Source: RHLJ01 sp965242845
GTDB lineage: Bacteria > Bacteroidota > Rhodothermia > Balneolales > Balneolaceae
Reading direction: 5' to 3'
DNA length: 64,000 nucleotides
NCBI GenBank assembly: GCA_965242845.1
Contig: CBDETC010000002.1
Span: forward strand, 372,001-436,000
Below, one piece after another: positions 52,251-60,771 of this stretch. The notes beneath the pieces are model-generated. The model did no database searches and had not been told where the DNA came from. It saw nothing but the letters and a program-made list of their open reading frames with translations. Position numbers and translations under genes: made by a program. Position 1 is the first letter of the stretch, and every line of letters begins with the position of its first letter.

Positions 52251-52937
52251 ATGGCAAAAAAAGGCTTAGATTTGAAAGTTAATTGGAAGAATGTGTTCCG
52301 GGAATTAATACTTATAGTCGCGGGTATTCTAATCGCTTTGTATATCAATAACCTTAATGAGAATAGAAAAGACAGGGATTTTGAGCGAAAAATCGTCACA
52401 GAAATTGAGAGTTCGCTTGAACGGGATTTAGTTTCCCAAATAGAAACAAGAATCTCTCGATCGGAACAAATTGTTGAAGCTGGTACGATCGTATTAAGTT
52501 TCTTGAGAGAAGAGATTCCTTATCACGATTCACTGCAAGTTCATTTCTGGAGACTAAATTGGGTCATTACTTTTGAGCCCCAGTCCACTTCCTTTGATAG
52601 GCTGAAGTCTAAAGGCATTGAAATCTTGAGGAATGAAGAGCTAAGAACAGAATTACTCACATTGTATGACTATACCTACCCAAGAATGGAATTTTTTGTG
52701 GAAGGATATAATGAATGGACTACTGATCGAATTGAACCTTTTGGACTCATCCACTTTGAAATCACTGAGAACGAAGGAAGAAAAGGATATAAACCTATTG
52801 ATCCGGAATTCATTCAAAACAGTATTGAGTATCAGAATCTGGTACTTGAAAAAACTACCAAGACTGATCGAATGATTGGCTGGTTCAATGTTACCAAATC
52901 GGAAATTGAAGGGGTGTTAGAAACAATCCAGGAATGA
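52251..52937 (+). CDS. DUF6090-like single-pass membrane protein
   Basis: A 228-residue protein with a charged N-terminus (MAKKGLDLKVNWKNVFREL), one transmembrane helix (ILIVAGILIALYINN) and a charged, coiled extracytoplasmic part containing RKDRDFERKIVTEIESSLERD-like heptads. This is the DUF6090 layout, common in Bacteroidota and of unknown function. The ATG at 52251 is chosen because it starts just ahead of the charged segment. The downstream NTF2-like gene overlaps its stop by 4 nt, so the two are translated together. Confidence 0.75.
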   Translation: MAKKGLDLKVNWKNVFRELILIVAGILIALYINNLNENRKDRDFERKIVTEIESSLERDLVSQIETRISRSEQIVEAGTIVLSFLREEIPYHDSLQVHFWRLNWVITFEPQSTSFDRLKSKGIEILRNEELRTELLTLYDYTYPRMEFFVEGYNEWTTDRIEPFGLIHFEITENEGRKGYKPIDPEFIQNSIEYQNLVLEKTTKTDRMIGWFNVTKSEIEGVLETIQE

Positions 52938-53290
52938 TGAATACACAACAACTCGTCAACGATTGGTTTGAGAAATGGAACTCAGGTGATTACATGAATC
53001 TGCCAATTACTACTGATTTTCAGCATACCAGCCCTTTTGGAACTATAGAAGGGAAAAAAGCCTATCTGGAACTGGTTAAACAAAATGAGGACAAGTTCCT
53101 GGGATATCAATTTGAAATTCGTGATAGCATCTTCAAGGAACAATCGGGTTGTGTTCGGTACACTGCTACTCAAGGTGAAGGTTTTAAGCTTGATGTGAGC
53201 GAGTGGTATTATGTTGAGGATGGGCTAATCAAAGAAATCATCGCCTATTATCACATCGGGGAAATCCGGGAAGAGCGAGAATTGGATTGA
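52934..53290 (+). CDS. NTF2-like (SnoaL-type) small protein
   Basis: A 118-residue alpha+beta cone-fold protein: LVNDWFEKWNSGDYMNLP, FQHTSPFGTIEGKKAYLELV and a closing EWYYVEDGLIKEIIAYY. The family includes polyketide cyclases, isomerases and many small binding proteins. The substrate is unknown. It overlaps the DUF6090-like gene by 4 nt and converges on tsaB with a 4-bp gap. An ATG 3 nt later is an equal alternative start. Confidence 0.75.
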   Translation: MMNTQQLVNDWFEKWNSGDYMNLPITTDFQHTSPFGTIEGKKAYLELVKQNEDKFLGYQFEIRDSIFKEQSGCVRYTATQGEGFKLDVSEWYYVEDGLIKEIIAYYHIGEIREERELD

Positions 53291-53294
53291 CTGA

Positions 53295-53963
53295 TTACCG
53301 ATCCGAATTATTTACCTGACTGGAGGTAACATAGTTTGGATCTAGTGCTTCCGGAGTTACTTTTTTACAGTAATTCTTGAAATTAGGAAGCTGGTACAAT
53401 TTCAACAGAGAATTAGCAGAGATAGACCGTTCATCATAGATCTGGCTTTCATCTATTAAGCCTTCTGTTAACCGCAAAGTACCTGTTCCAACAATTACAT
53501 CATTTAGCGAGATACTCTCTTCTAACTCTGAGATCTCAACTACTTTCGCTTCGCCCCGGGAAATCAATCTACCTTTCTCAATATCAAATGCCTGGTGATA
53601 GACATGTTTCCGGCGAGCATCAATAATTCCATGAATAGTATGTCCTTCAGTGCCTTCCGGACTAATTGCAAAAGAGGCTAAAGTATCACAAGCGAATAAT
53701 GGAACATCCAGGCCAAATAAGAAGCCTTTGATTGCGCTCGCTCCTATTCGTAAGCCTGTATAGGAACCCGGACCGTTACTTACTAAAATTACATCCACAT
53801 CACTCATTGTAAAGTTGTGCTCTTCCATGAATCCTTGCGTGAATAAGAATACATTGTCGGAGTGTACTCCCCTTCCCTGAGTTCTTCGCTCATAGATTCT
53901 TCCCGTTCTATCCTGGAAAGAGACGGAGCATACATTAGTAGATGTTTCGTAAGCGAGAATCAT
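53295..53963 (-). CDS. tsaB: tRNA threonylcarbamoyladenosine biosynthesis protein TsaB
   Basis: A 222-residue ASKHA-fold protein starting MILAYETSTNVCSVSF, with SNGPGSYTGLRIGASAIKGF and LFACDTLASFA. TsaB pairs with TsaD (and TsaE) to attach the threonylcarbamoyl group to A37 of ANN-reading tRNAs. TsaB itself is a catalytically silent TsaD relative, consistent with the absence of the TsaD metal-site histidines. A dispersed repeat lies between it and pyrC upstream. Confidence 0.93.
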   Translation of the reverse strand: MILAYETSTNVCSVSFQDRTGRIYERRTQGRGVHSDNVFLFTQGFMEEHNFTMSDVDVILVSNGPGSYTGLRIGASAIKGFLFGLDVPLFACDTLASFAISPEGTEGHTIHGIIDARRKHVYHQAFDIEKGRLISRGEAKVVEISELEESISLNDVIVGTGTLRLTEGLIDESQIYDERSISANSLLKLYQLPNFKNYCKKVTPEALDPNYVTSSQVNNSDR

Positions 53964-53983
53964 TGATTTCCTTCTGTACTAAC

Positions 53984-54041
53984 GTCATCCTGAGGATACT
54001 TCCGAAGGATCAGCTGATTCTTCGCCTAAGCTCAGAATGAC
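53984..54041. repeat. 58-bp dispersed repeat
   Basis: Begins GTCATCCTGAG (53984-53994) and ends CTCAGAATGAC (54031-54041), imperfect inverted repeats. Its centre, GAAGGATCAGCTGATTCTTC, is almost palindromic. It is the smallest of the three elements of this family and lies between pyrC and tsaB. Confidence 0.6.
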
Positions 54042-54048
54042 TTTTTGG

Positions 54049-55329
54049 TCATTTCAACGAATTGATAACCAATTCACCCTTGTTAAAAATTCCAACTGCC
54101 CGACCAGTTAGTTTATTATCCAGATACGGTGAGTTTTTTGACTTGGAACGAACATTTTCTTTTGTGAAGGTCCACTCTTCATCTGTATTGAAGAAGGTAA
54201 GATTAGCAGTCGCTCCTTCCTCTAGTTTAAGCTCCGGAAGGCTTAGGATTCTACGTGGAGCATAACTCAATTTTTCAACCATTTGCTGTAGACTAAGCTT
54301 CTTGGTTTGAAGTAATCTCATGTTTGAAATCGCCCATGCTGTCTCAAGACCAATAATCCCGTTGGGAGCGTAAATGAACTCCACTTCTTTTTCCTCAATA
54401 GCATGAGGAGCATGATCGGTACAAATCACATCAATGGTGCCATCAACAAGTCCTTCAATCATAGCATCTACATCTTCCTGAGTTCGAAGCGGTGGATGCA
54501 TCTTAAAATTGGTATCGAACTTCTGGCGGTCGATTTCTTCGTCCGTTAAATCAAAATGGTGTGGACACACTTCGGTAGTTACGTTTATACCTTTGGCCTT
54601 TCCTTTACGCACTAAGTCCACCCCTTCCTTAGTGCTTATATGCGCTACGTGTATATGTCCCCCTGTATATTCTGCCAATAAGATATCGCGAGCAATCATT
54701 ACCTCTTCCGCAATTCCAGGAGTGCCTTCTAAACCCAGTCGAGTCGAAACCCTGCCCTCATTCATATGTCCGGGACGGGAAAGTGCCAGATCTTCTTCGT
54801 GATTTATGATTGGTACACCTAACATAGAGGAATATTCCAGCGCTACACGCATTACCTGGGAGTCATAGACCGGATCACCATCATCACTGAACGCAACAGC
54901 ACCGCCATCTTTCATATCACCCATTTCCGCAATGGATTTCCCAGCTCTGTCTTTAGTTACACAACCGATTGGATGAACATCAACTGCAGTTTCTTCTGCT
55001 TTTTTGATGATGAATTCCACAACATCCCGTGTATGTGTCGCCGGACTTGTATTAGGCATACAAGCTACTGCGGTGAACCCTCCAAAAGCAGCGGCGTCCG
55101 TACCGGTTTTTATAGTCTCTTTATGCTCATAACCAGGCTCTCTTAAATGAACATGCATATCCATCCAGCCTGGACTTACATAAGCCCCTTTAAAATCGTG
55201 TGTCTCTTCTCCGTTAGCAGCTTTTAGCCCCGCTCCGATTTCTTTAATTATCCCTTCTTCAATTCTTAGGTCAACAGTTTCTTCCCCGGATTGAGTAGCA
55301 GTTACAGGGCGCAGGTTTTTAAGGAGCAT
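54049..55329 (-). CDS. pyrC: Dihydroorotase (class I)
   Basis: A 426-residue amidohydrolase with metal ligands in DMHVHLREPG, further sites in INHEED and HVAHIST, and the catalytic Asp in CTDHAPHA. FGGFTAVACMPNT also fits class I dihydroorotase. It closes N-carbamoyl-aspartate to dihydroorotate in pyrimidine synthesis. The presence of all metal ligands argues for an active enzyme rather than a PyrC-prime pseudo-subunit. The gene stands alone, without other pyr genes nearby. Confidence 0.93.
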   Translation of the reverse strand: MLLKNLRPVTATQSGEETVDLRIEEGIIKEIGAGLKAANGEETHDFKGAYVSPGWMDMHVHLREPGYEHKETIKTGTDAAAFGGFTAVACMPNTSPATHTRDVVEFIIKKAEETAVDVHPIGCVTKDRAGKSIAEMGDMKDGGAVAFSDDGDPVYDSQVMRVALEYSSMLGVPIINHEEDLALSRPGHMNEGRVSTRLGLEGTPGIAEEVMIARDILLAEYTGGHIHVAHISTKEGVDLVRKGKAKGINVTTEVCPHHFDLTDEEIDRQKFDTNFKMHPPLRTQEDVDAMIEGLVDGTIDVICTDHAPHAIEEKEVEFIYAPNGIIGLETAWAISNMRLLQTKKLSLQQMVEKLSYAPRRILSLPELKLEEGATANLTFFNTDEEWTFTKENVRSKSKNSPYLDNKLTGRAVGIFNKGELVINSLK

Positions 55330-55404
55330 AGTTAGTGTGTCTAAGGATTTTCAAACATGCCAAATATAGGATTTTTGACATGAATAAAGTCACTAACTAG
55401 CTGG

Positions 55405-56082
55405 CTAAAATTTCAGAAAAAACTTTACTCCCACCTGATTCTGCCCACTGCTTCCATTTACCTTTCCTGTCAGTAATTCCTCATCAACAATTTTAGTGTC
55501 TAAATCTCCGGTAAAGAGCATATAGGGTGCAATAGAAATCAAAGAGGGAAAATCGATCTGGAGAAATAGCTCCTGGCTCCAGGCCAGCTCCTGGATTCCT
55601 TTATTCCAGGGTTCGTCCTCAATTACATCCTGGTCCGCAAATCGATAATCCAGGTAAATCAAATCCATCCCTAGATTAATACCGGGAGTAATTTCGAGCT
55701 TTCGGTCAGATCCCAGTATCCTAAATCCAGCCCCGAGCTGAAAGGAATAACGCATATAGCGAATGTCAGCCTGGTTCATCTCTCCGGTATTGGTAGATAT
55801 CCAGGTAGAAGAGGTTTTCTGAATCATAAAAGAATTGCCTAGTGATCCAAACAGTGGACCATCCGCCAAATGCCCACCATATTTCAAGGTAAAGCCATGT
55901 ATATAGCTCAGTTCATCAAAGCCCTCTTCCAGATCAAAGTTTGAATTCCAGAAGTCTATACTTTCATTTACTCCTTCAAAATCTCCTCTGTTCGCGCTGT
56001 ACCCAAAGTATAATTGAGCAGAAGCGTGAGAAGGGATAAAGGAGAAGATTACTACTAACCAAAAACCTGCTACTTTTTTCAT
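55405..56082 (-). CDS. Small outer membrane beta-barrel-like protein
   Basis: A 225-residue protein with a signal peptide ending HASAQ (about residue 23) followed by alternating hydrophobic and polar strands, including LYFGYSANRG, YSFQLGAGFRIL and the closing NQVGVKFFLKF with a terminal Phe. That profile is typical of 8-10 stranded outer membrane barrels. I cannot assign a family or a function. It is divergent from the DUF2461 gene. Confidence 0.6.
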   Translation of the reverse strand: MKKVAGFWLVVIFSFIPSHASAQLYFGYSANRGDFEGVNESIDFWNSNFDLEEGFDELSYIHGFTLKYGGHLADGPLFGSLGNSFMIQKTSSTWISTNTGEMNQADIRYMRYSFQLGAGFRILGSDRKLEITPGINLGMDLIYLDYRFADQDVIEDEPWNKGIQELAWSQELFLQIDFPSLISIAPYMLFTGDLDTKIVDEELLTGKVNGSSGQNQVGVKFFLKF

Positions 56083-56198
56083 ATCAGAATTTTTGAGTTA
56101 AGCTAGCAGATGCCCTCTGCTTCTGATATCACCCTTTTTGGGTATTTTGTCCCCTATCTTAGCTCTCACTTGTTATTCGATAAATAAATCTCGACATC

Positions 56199-56858
56199 AT
56201 GATCTCCCAGGACTTCATCACCTTTTTTACCGGACTTGAAAAGAATAACAACAAAACATGGTTTGATGCTCACCGAAAAGAGTATGAACAGCATGTAAGA
56301 GCCCCATTTATTGAACTGGTTGAATCCGTGATTCCCGGATTATTGGAAATTGAGGCCGATATCTTGCCCGATGCTAAAAAGTCGCTCTTTCGGATAAATC
56401 GAGACATTCGATTTTCCAAAGACAAAACTCCTTATAACCTGATGATGAAATCCGGGCTTTCTCCTGGAGGTAAAAAATCGGAACGCCCCGGTTTCTACCT
56501 GGGCATAGGAGCAGATATGGTCCATATGGGCGGAGGAGTATATCAACTGGATAAAACTGCACTAAGAAATGTTCGGATGCTAATTGCTTCAAACACCGAT
56601 GAATTTCTTTCTATTCTGGAAGAAAAAGAGTTTAAGTCCCGGTTTGGTGAAGTGAAGGGAGAACAAAACAAACGTATTGATCCTGAATTCAATCCGGTGA
56701 TAGATCGCACCCCATTGATCCTCAACAAACAATTCTACGCTATGGCAACTTTGCCAACTTCTGAGTTTATTAAAGCACCTAACCAGGCTGAAGTACTTCT
56801 AGAGTACTATAGAGCAGTTCAGCCACTACATACATTTTTAACGAATGCTTTTACATGA
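56199..56858 (+). CDS. DUF2461 domain protein
   Basis: A 219-residue protein with DFITFFTGLEKNNNKTWFDA at the start, RINRDIRFSKDKTPYN and FYLGIGADMVHMGGGVYQL. These are the conserved blocks of DUF2461 (TIGR02453), a widespread family of unknown function. It is co-directional with a YCII-like gene that overlaps its stop by 4 nt. Confidence 0.88.
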   Translation: MISQDFITFFTGLEKNNNKTWFDAHRKEYEQHVRAPFIELVESVIPGLLEIEADILPDAKKSLFRINRDIRFSKDKTPYNLMMKSGLSPGGKKSERPGFYLGIGADMVHMGGGVYQLDKTALRNVRMLIASNTDEFLSILEEKEFKSRFGEVKGEQNKRIDPEFNPVIDRTPLILNKQFYAMATLPTSEFIKAPNQAEVLLEYYRAVQPLHTFLTNAFT

Positions 56859-57175
56859 AAAAATACATGCTCATTTTTCGGGGGCAGGAAGGGGTTGATA
56901 CCTCAGAGGAAGCACTAAGAGATCGGATACAGAAACACATTAGTTGGATCGAAAAATTGGGCGATCAACACATCGACTCTCAACGTTTAGACGATGAAGG
57001 AGCCCATATTATAGATCATGAAACAGTGAATACTGATGGCGCTTTTATTGAAGCTAAGGAAATCATCCTTGGATATACCATTATAGCTGCCACCGACCTG
57101 GATGAAGCTATTTTTCTAGCAAAAACCTGCCCTCTTCTAAACTATTTTGAGGTTATGGTTCGCCCGGTGGTCTAG
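56855..57175 (+). CDS. YCII-related (DGPF) domain protein
   Basis: A 106-residue ferredoxin-like fold protein: MKKYMLIFRGQEG start, an IQKHISWIEKLGDQ helix, an AKEIILGYTIIAATDLDEAI segment and an EVMVRPVV end. Such proteins are small dimers often acting as accessory or transferase-like factors; function is unknown. Its start overlaps the DUF2461 stop (ATGA) and its end overlaps the convergent thioesterase fusion by 23 nt. Confidence 0.8.
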   Translation: MKKYMLIFRGQEGVDTSEEALRDRIQKHISWIEKLGDQHIDSQRLDDEGAHIIDHETVNTDGAFIEAKEIILGYTIIAATDLDEAIFLAKTCPLLNYFEVMVRPVV

Positions 57176-58370
57176 ATCTTTTTGGCGATTTCACCAATAC
57201 ATAATCGCCGGTAAATACCGCATAGGTTTTTCCGTCGTCTTCAATCACGGCATCAAGAGAAATGCGAGCTTTTCCATCTTTCTCATAAGCTTTAAGAAAC
57301 TTCCTTACCTCTTTTTTAGACGGGATTACGATTTTTGCTGAAAAATCTCTGGTAATCGGTCGTTGATAGGTAGTTTGAGCTTTGCTTCCTACAATTAAAG
57401 GGAGGGGTTCGAAATGATCGGTTAATAAACGAATGTAAGTCCAGCCAGCAGTTAAGAATAAACTATCTACACTGCCTCCAAAGGCGGATCTCATGTGATT
57501 CACATTTAACTCGATCGGAGCTTTTAATTTTACTTCATTCGTAGACAAGCTCTGCACCTCAATTCCCATATTTCGTGTCATCGGGATATTGTCGTGGAGA
57601 TAATTTTGTACTTCTTGTTTGCTTAGGCTCAATGAATTGGTGGTAAAATCGGGTTCGTTTGGATCTTTGAATTCTTCACTATCCATTTCAGTATTGAAAA
57701 CATAAGAAGAATAATTCAGGATTAAATTTAAATGTTCGCTGGTAACCAGTACTTCTCTGGGTACCTGGATGCCATCCACTTCTGTATATTGCTTTATATA
57801 GTAGTTCACTACCCCATTTCTTCCACGCCAAAAGTAATAGCTCTGCTTTATAAATGGACGGTAATCGTCCTGGGAGATATAATAGAGTTCTTCTTTATTT
57901 GGGAAACCTTCCACTCGCACCAGCCATACTTCTTCATCAGCGATTACAACAGAGCCTTCAAACTTTAACTGCAATCCCTTCTTCTCGTAATCGACCAGGT
58001 TATTTTCATAGAGAAAGGAATTCGTGGCTACCATTTTTTCTACAGCATCAAAATTGGAATAGCCTTTTATAACTTCGGTTGGGTCATCAATCCACCCCTT
58101 TCTTCCATACCGGGATACCGTATGCATGGTTGTATCAACCATAAAGGTGATCTTAGCCATATCAGGATTGCTAAACTTACATACGAAACTGTGATTCACG
58201 TCATGTGGAAAGCTCCAGTTTCCCTCAACAAACATTGTATTAACCGACTCCCATCTCTCCTTACCACCCAGTGCTTCCGAGGTTTTCTCATAGATCATTT
58301 CCAGTTCCTGAGAAAAGCCAGAAACTGAGAAAAAAATGAATCCGATTATGCAAACCAGTTTTCGTATCAT
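57153..58370 (-). CDS. Exported protein with C-terminal YiiD-type hotdog thioesterase domain
   Basis: A 405-residue protein with a signal peptide (about 1-20, ending SVSGFSQ). The N-terminal 240 residues resemble an outer-membrane lipoprotein-sorting-like or LolA-like beta domain (EKTSEALGGKERWESVNTMF start). The C-terminal 150 residues match the YiiD C-terminal hotdog domain (IPMTRNMGIEVQSLS, LNVNHMRSAFGGSVDSLFL). Hotdog thioesterases normally act on acyl-CoA in the cytoplasm, so an exported copy suggests a non-CoA thioester or a non-catalytic lipid-binding role. Divergent from xseA with a 63-bp gap. Confidence 0.75.
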   Translation of the reverse strand: MIRKLVCIIGFIFFSVSGFSQELEMIYEKTSEALGGKERWESVNTMFVEGNWSFPHDVNHSFVCKFSNPDMAKITFMVDTTMHTVSRYGRKGWIDDPTEVIKGYSNFDAVEKMVATNSFLYENNLVDYEKKGLQLKFEGSVVIADEEVWLVRVEGFPNKEELYYISQDDYRPFIKQSYYFWRGRNGVVNYYIKQYTEVDGIQVPREVLVTSEHLNLILNYSSYVFNTEMDSEEFKDPNEPDFTTNSLSLSKQEVQNYLHDNIPMTRNMGIEVQSLSTNEVKLKAPIELNVNHMRSAFGGSVDSLFLTAGWTYIRLLTDHFEPLPLIVGSKAQTTYQRPITRDFSAKIVIPSKKEVRKFLKAYEKDGKARISLDAVIEDDGKTYAVFTGDYVLVKSPKRSRPPGEP

Positions 58371-58433
58371 TGCCTGAGATTACTACTAAAAACCTATACT
58401 AAAATAACTGCCTTAAGCAGCAAAAAAGCAATA

Positions 58434-59627
58434 ATGGCCGACCAAGTTCCTTTTCTTTTTGACATTCCTACTGTTACTGAACTTACCGGGAAGATAAAAT
58501 CGCTGCTTGAGCAAAATTTTAATGACATTTTAGTTGAGGGAGAAGCAAGCAATGTAAAGCAAAGTGCCAATGGGCACATTTATTTTACCCTTAAGGATTC
58601 AGGGGCACAACTCCCATGTGTGATTTGGAGAAATACAGTTCAGAGATCAGGGATTCAGCTTGCTGATGGACAACAAATTGTTGTGGGTGGTGATTTACAA
58701 GTATATGCTCCTCATGGTCGATACCAGCTGATTGTGAGTCTCGTTCAACAGGCGGGAATTGGCAAACTCCAACAAGCCTTTGAAGAGCTTAAAGCAACAC
58801 TCAAAGCAGAAGGCCTATTTGAAGATACACACAAAAAGCAGCTCCCTAAATTCCCAGAGACCATTGGAGTTGTCACTTCAAAAACCACTGCTGCCTTCCA
58901 GGATATTCGCTCCACACTTGAGAAACGATGGCCTTTGGCTCAGGTGAAGCTTTACCATGCAAGTGTTCAGGGAGTAAACGCAGCCCCTGAAATTGTGAAA
59001 GGAATCGAGTACTTCTCTGAACAGAAAAATGTGGACCTGGTGATTATTGGACGAGGGGGTGGTTCTTTGGAAGATTTATGGCCTTTTAATGAAGAGGCTG
59101 TAGCAAGAGCTGTATTCAATTGCGAAGTACCCATCATAAGTGGAGTAGGTCACGAAGTCGATTTTTCAATTAGTGATTTTGTAGCCGATATAAGAGCAGC
59201 TACTCCCACACAGGCTGCTGTATTAGCGACCCCTGATATAAATGAAATCCGATTTTATGTCGAAGATTTGTTCAGAAAACTGGAGCTGAACACCAAAGGA
59301 GCTGTCGAATATTATAAAGACAGAGTAATGAATCTTGCCAGATCTCATGCTCTACTTGCAGTACAACAAAAAATGACTGCTGCACAAAATTCTATTTCAA
59401 ATTTTAAAGGACGATTACACCTTTTATCTGCTTCTGCCCTTCAAAAAAAACAAAGAGCTTGGTCTGATTTAGCTCACCGATTAGATAAAAAAGACCCCAA
59501 TGAACCACTGAAAAGAGGGTATTCTCGTATTTGGCAGAATGGGAAATGGATCAAAACGAAAAATAATTTCGAAGAGGGAACGGAGTACGAAATCCAGTGG
59601 TTAGATGGATCGAATAAATCAAAATGA
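58434..59627 (+). CDS. xseA: Exodeoxyribonuclease VII large subunit
   Basis: A 397-residue protein with an N-terminal OB-fold (VEGEASNVKQSANGHIYFTL) and the catalytic domain (GVVTSKTTAAFQDI, DLVIIGRGGGSLEDLWPFNE, GVGHEVDFSISDFVADIRA). The C-terminus is coiled, with the usual LKRGYSRI motif. With several XseB subunits it degrades single-stranded DNA into oligonucleotides. No xseB-like reading frame follows directly, so the small subunit must be encoded elsewhere. Confidence 0.93.
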   Translation: MADQVPFLFDIPTVTELTGKIKSLLEQNFNDILVEGEASNVKQSANGHIYFTLKDSGAQLPCVIWRNTVQRSGIQLADGQQIVVGGDLQVYAPHGRYQLIVSLVQQAGIGKLQQAFEELKATLKAEGLFEDTHKKQLPKFPETIGVVTSKTTAAFQDIRSTLEKRWPLAQVKLYHASVQGVNAAPEIVKGIEYFSEQKNVDLVIIGRGGGSLEDLWPFNEEAVARAVFNCEVPIISGVGHEVDFSISDFVADIRAATPTQAAVLATPDINEIRFYVEDLFRKLELNTKGAVEYYKDRVMNLARSHALLAVQQKMTAAQNSISNFKGRLHLLSASALQKKQRAWSDLAHRLDKKDPNEPLKRGYSRIWQNGKWIKTKNNFEEGTEYEIQWLDGSNKSK

Positions 59628-59660
59628 TGTTCTAGGTGACCTTAAAATCACTTGCAACCC

Positions 59661-59693
59661 TTTGACTTAAACAAATTCCGATTCATAATTTTG
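59661..59693 (+). promoter_or_regulatory. Bacteroidota-type promoter in the 59.6-60.0 kb gap
   Basis: TTTG (59661-59664) is followed after 21 nt by TAATTTTG (59686-59693), an exact match to TAnnTTTG. Transcription would begin near 59700, about 20 nt before a 50-codon frame. This is the best promoter match I found in the window. Confidence 0.5.
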
Positions 59694-59718
59694 AATCGTC
59701 CTAAAACATAAAATTATC

Positions 59719-59871
59719 ATGCCTCTACGAGCATTCAGCAAATTATTTTGTGCAAAAAGTCATGTATTTGGCCTTCGGTCAAGCTGCTTTGATTTCCAGT
59801 GCTCGACGCTTTCTTATTATAGAGGTGAAGATTTTAGCTATTTCTTCAAAAGCCTTTTTGAACGTAGCTAG
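59719..59871 (+). CDS. Possible 50-residue small protein or small transcript
   Basis: In the 372-bp space between xseA and the carbonic anhydrase gene, one open frame begins at the ATG at 59719. It encodes 50 residues with four cysteines (MPLRAFSKLFCAKSH at the start, YFFKSLFERS at the end). A well-formed promoter lies 26 nt upstream and a weak hairpin AACTCC/GGAGTT (59877-59900) follows. No ribosome-binding site is visible and I recognise no family, so this may be a non-coding RNA or noise. I see nothing else in the gap. Confidence 0.3.
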   Translation: MPLRAFSKLFCAKSHVFGLRSSCFDFQCSTLSYYRGEDFSYFFKSLFERS

Positions 59872-59999
59872 AGATTAACTCCACAACCTTTCTCGGAGTT
59901 TTCTAAAAAATTATCAATGCATCCGGCAAGAGCACGGGTGTAGGTGTACGAATAATTTTTATCTAATAATTAAATAATTACAACCAAACATTAATAATC

Positions 60000-60707
60000 A
60001 TGTTGAAAAAAAGAACCATAAATCTACTTACTGTATTTGTTTTTTCTGTGTTTAGCATTACGCTTGTAAATGCTCAATCATCAGAAGTACTAACAAAAGA
60101 AAAGCAAACTCAGCTTACTCCTGAAGAAGTGATGAAAATCCTGAAAGAAGGAAATGAGCGATTTGTAAATAACAATCTTACACCTCGGGATTTCCAAGCC
60201 CAGGTACAAGCTACCTCAGAAGGTCAGTTCCCGAAAGCGGTTATCATCTCCTGCCTGGACAGCCGAGTTCCTGTTGAGCATGTATTCGACAGAGGAATCG
60301 GCGACATTTTTGTTGGCCGTATTGCCGGTAACAATGTGAATACAGATATGCTTGGAAGCATTGAATTTGGAACTGCTGTTGCAGGTTCAAAAGTAGTAAT
60401 CATTATGGGACATGAAGCTTGTGGAGCTGTTAAGTCCGCTATTGATGATGTAGAAATGGGTAACATCACTGCTCTACTTTCTAACATTAAGCCAGCAATT
60501 AAAATGTCTTCTGATTATGATGGCGACCAGTCAACAGGCAACAACGATTATGTAACTAATGTTGTTGAGAACAATGTTAGATACACTATTGCGGAAATGA
60601 GAAAGAACAGTCCAATTATCGCTCAACTAGAAAAAGACGGTGATATCCTAATCGCCGGAGCTTTCTATGACCTTGATACTGGAAAAGTAACTTTTCTTGA
60701 TCAGTAA
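60000..60707 (+). CDS. Exported beta-class carbonic anhydrase
   Basis: A 235-residue beta-carbonic anhydrase with a signal peptide ending LVNAQ (about residue 26). Zinc ligands are C85 (ISCLDSRVP), H138 and C141 (GHEACGAV), and the catalytic dyad is D87-R89. It interconverts CO2 and bicarbonate, here in the periplasm. The N-terminal signal is unusual for the class, which is mostly cytoplasmic. A terminator separates it from a porin-like gene downstream. Confidence 0.92.
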   Translation: MLKKRTINLLTVFVFSVFSITLVNAQSSEVLTKEKQTQLTPEEVMKILKEGNERFVNNNLTPRDFQAQVQATSEGQFPKAVIISCLDSRVPVEHVFDRGIGDIFVGRIAGNNVNTDMLGSIEFGTAVAGSKVVIIMGHEACGAVKSAIDDVEMGNITALLSNIKPAIKMSSDYDGDQSTGNNDYVTNVVENNVRYTIAEMRKNSPIIAQLEKDGDILIAGAFYDLDTGKVTFLDQ

Positions 60708-60722
60708 TTAGAGATAATTTTC

Positions 60723-60755
60723 AAAAGGCGCTTGAGCTATCAAGTGCCTTTTTAC
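60723..60755 (+). terminator. Rho-independent terminator after the carbonic anhydrase
   Basis: The stem AAAAGGCGCTTGA / TCAAGTGCCTTTTT with loop GCTA (one G-T wobble) is followed by T residues. It lies 16 nt after the carbonic anhydrase stop and 17 nt before the next start codon. Confidence 0.8.
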
Positions 60756-60771
60756 TTAAAACGGAGGTTTA

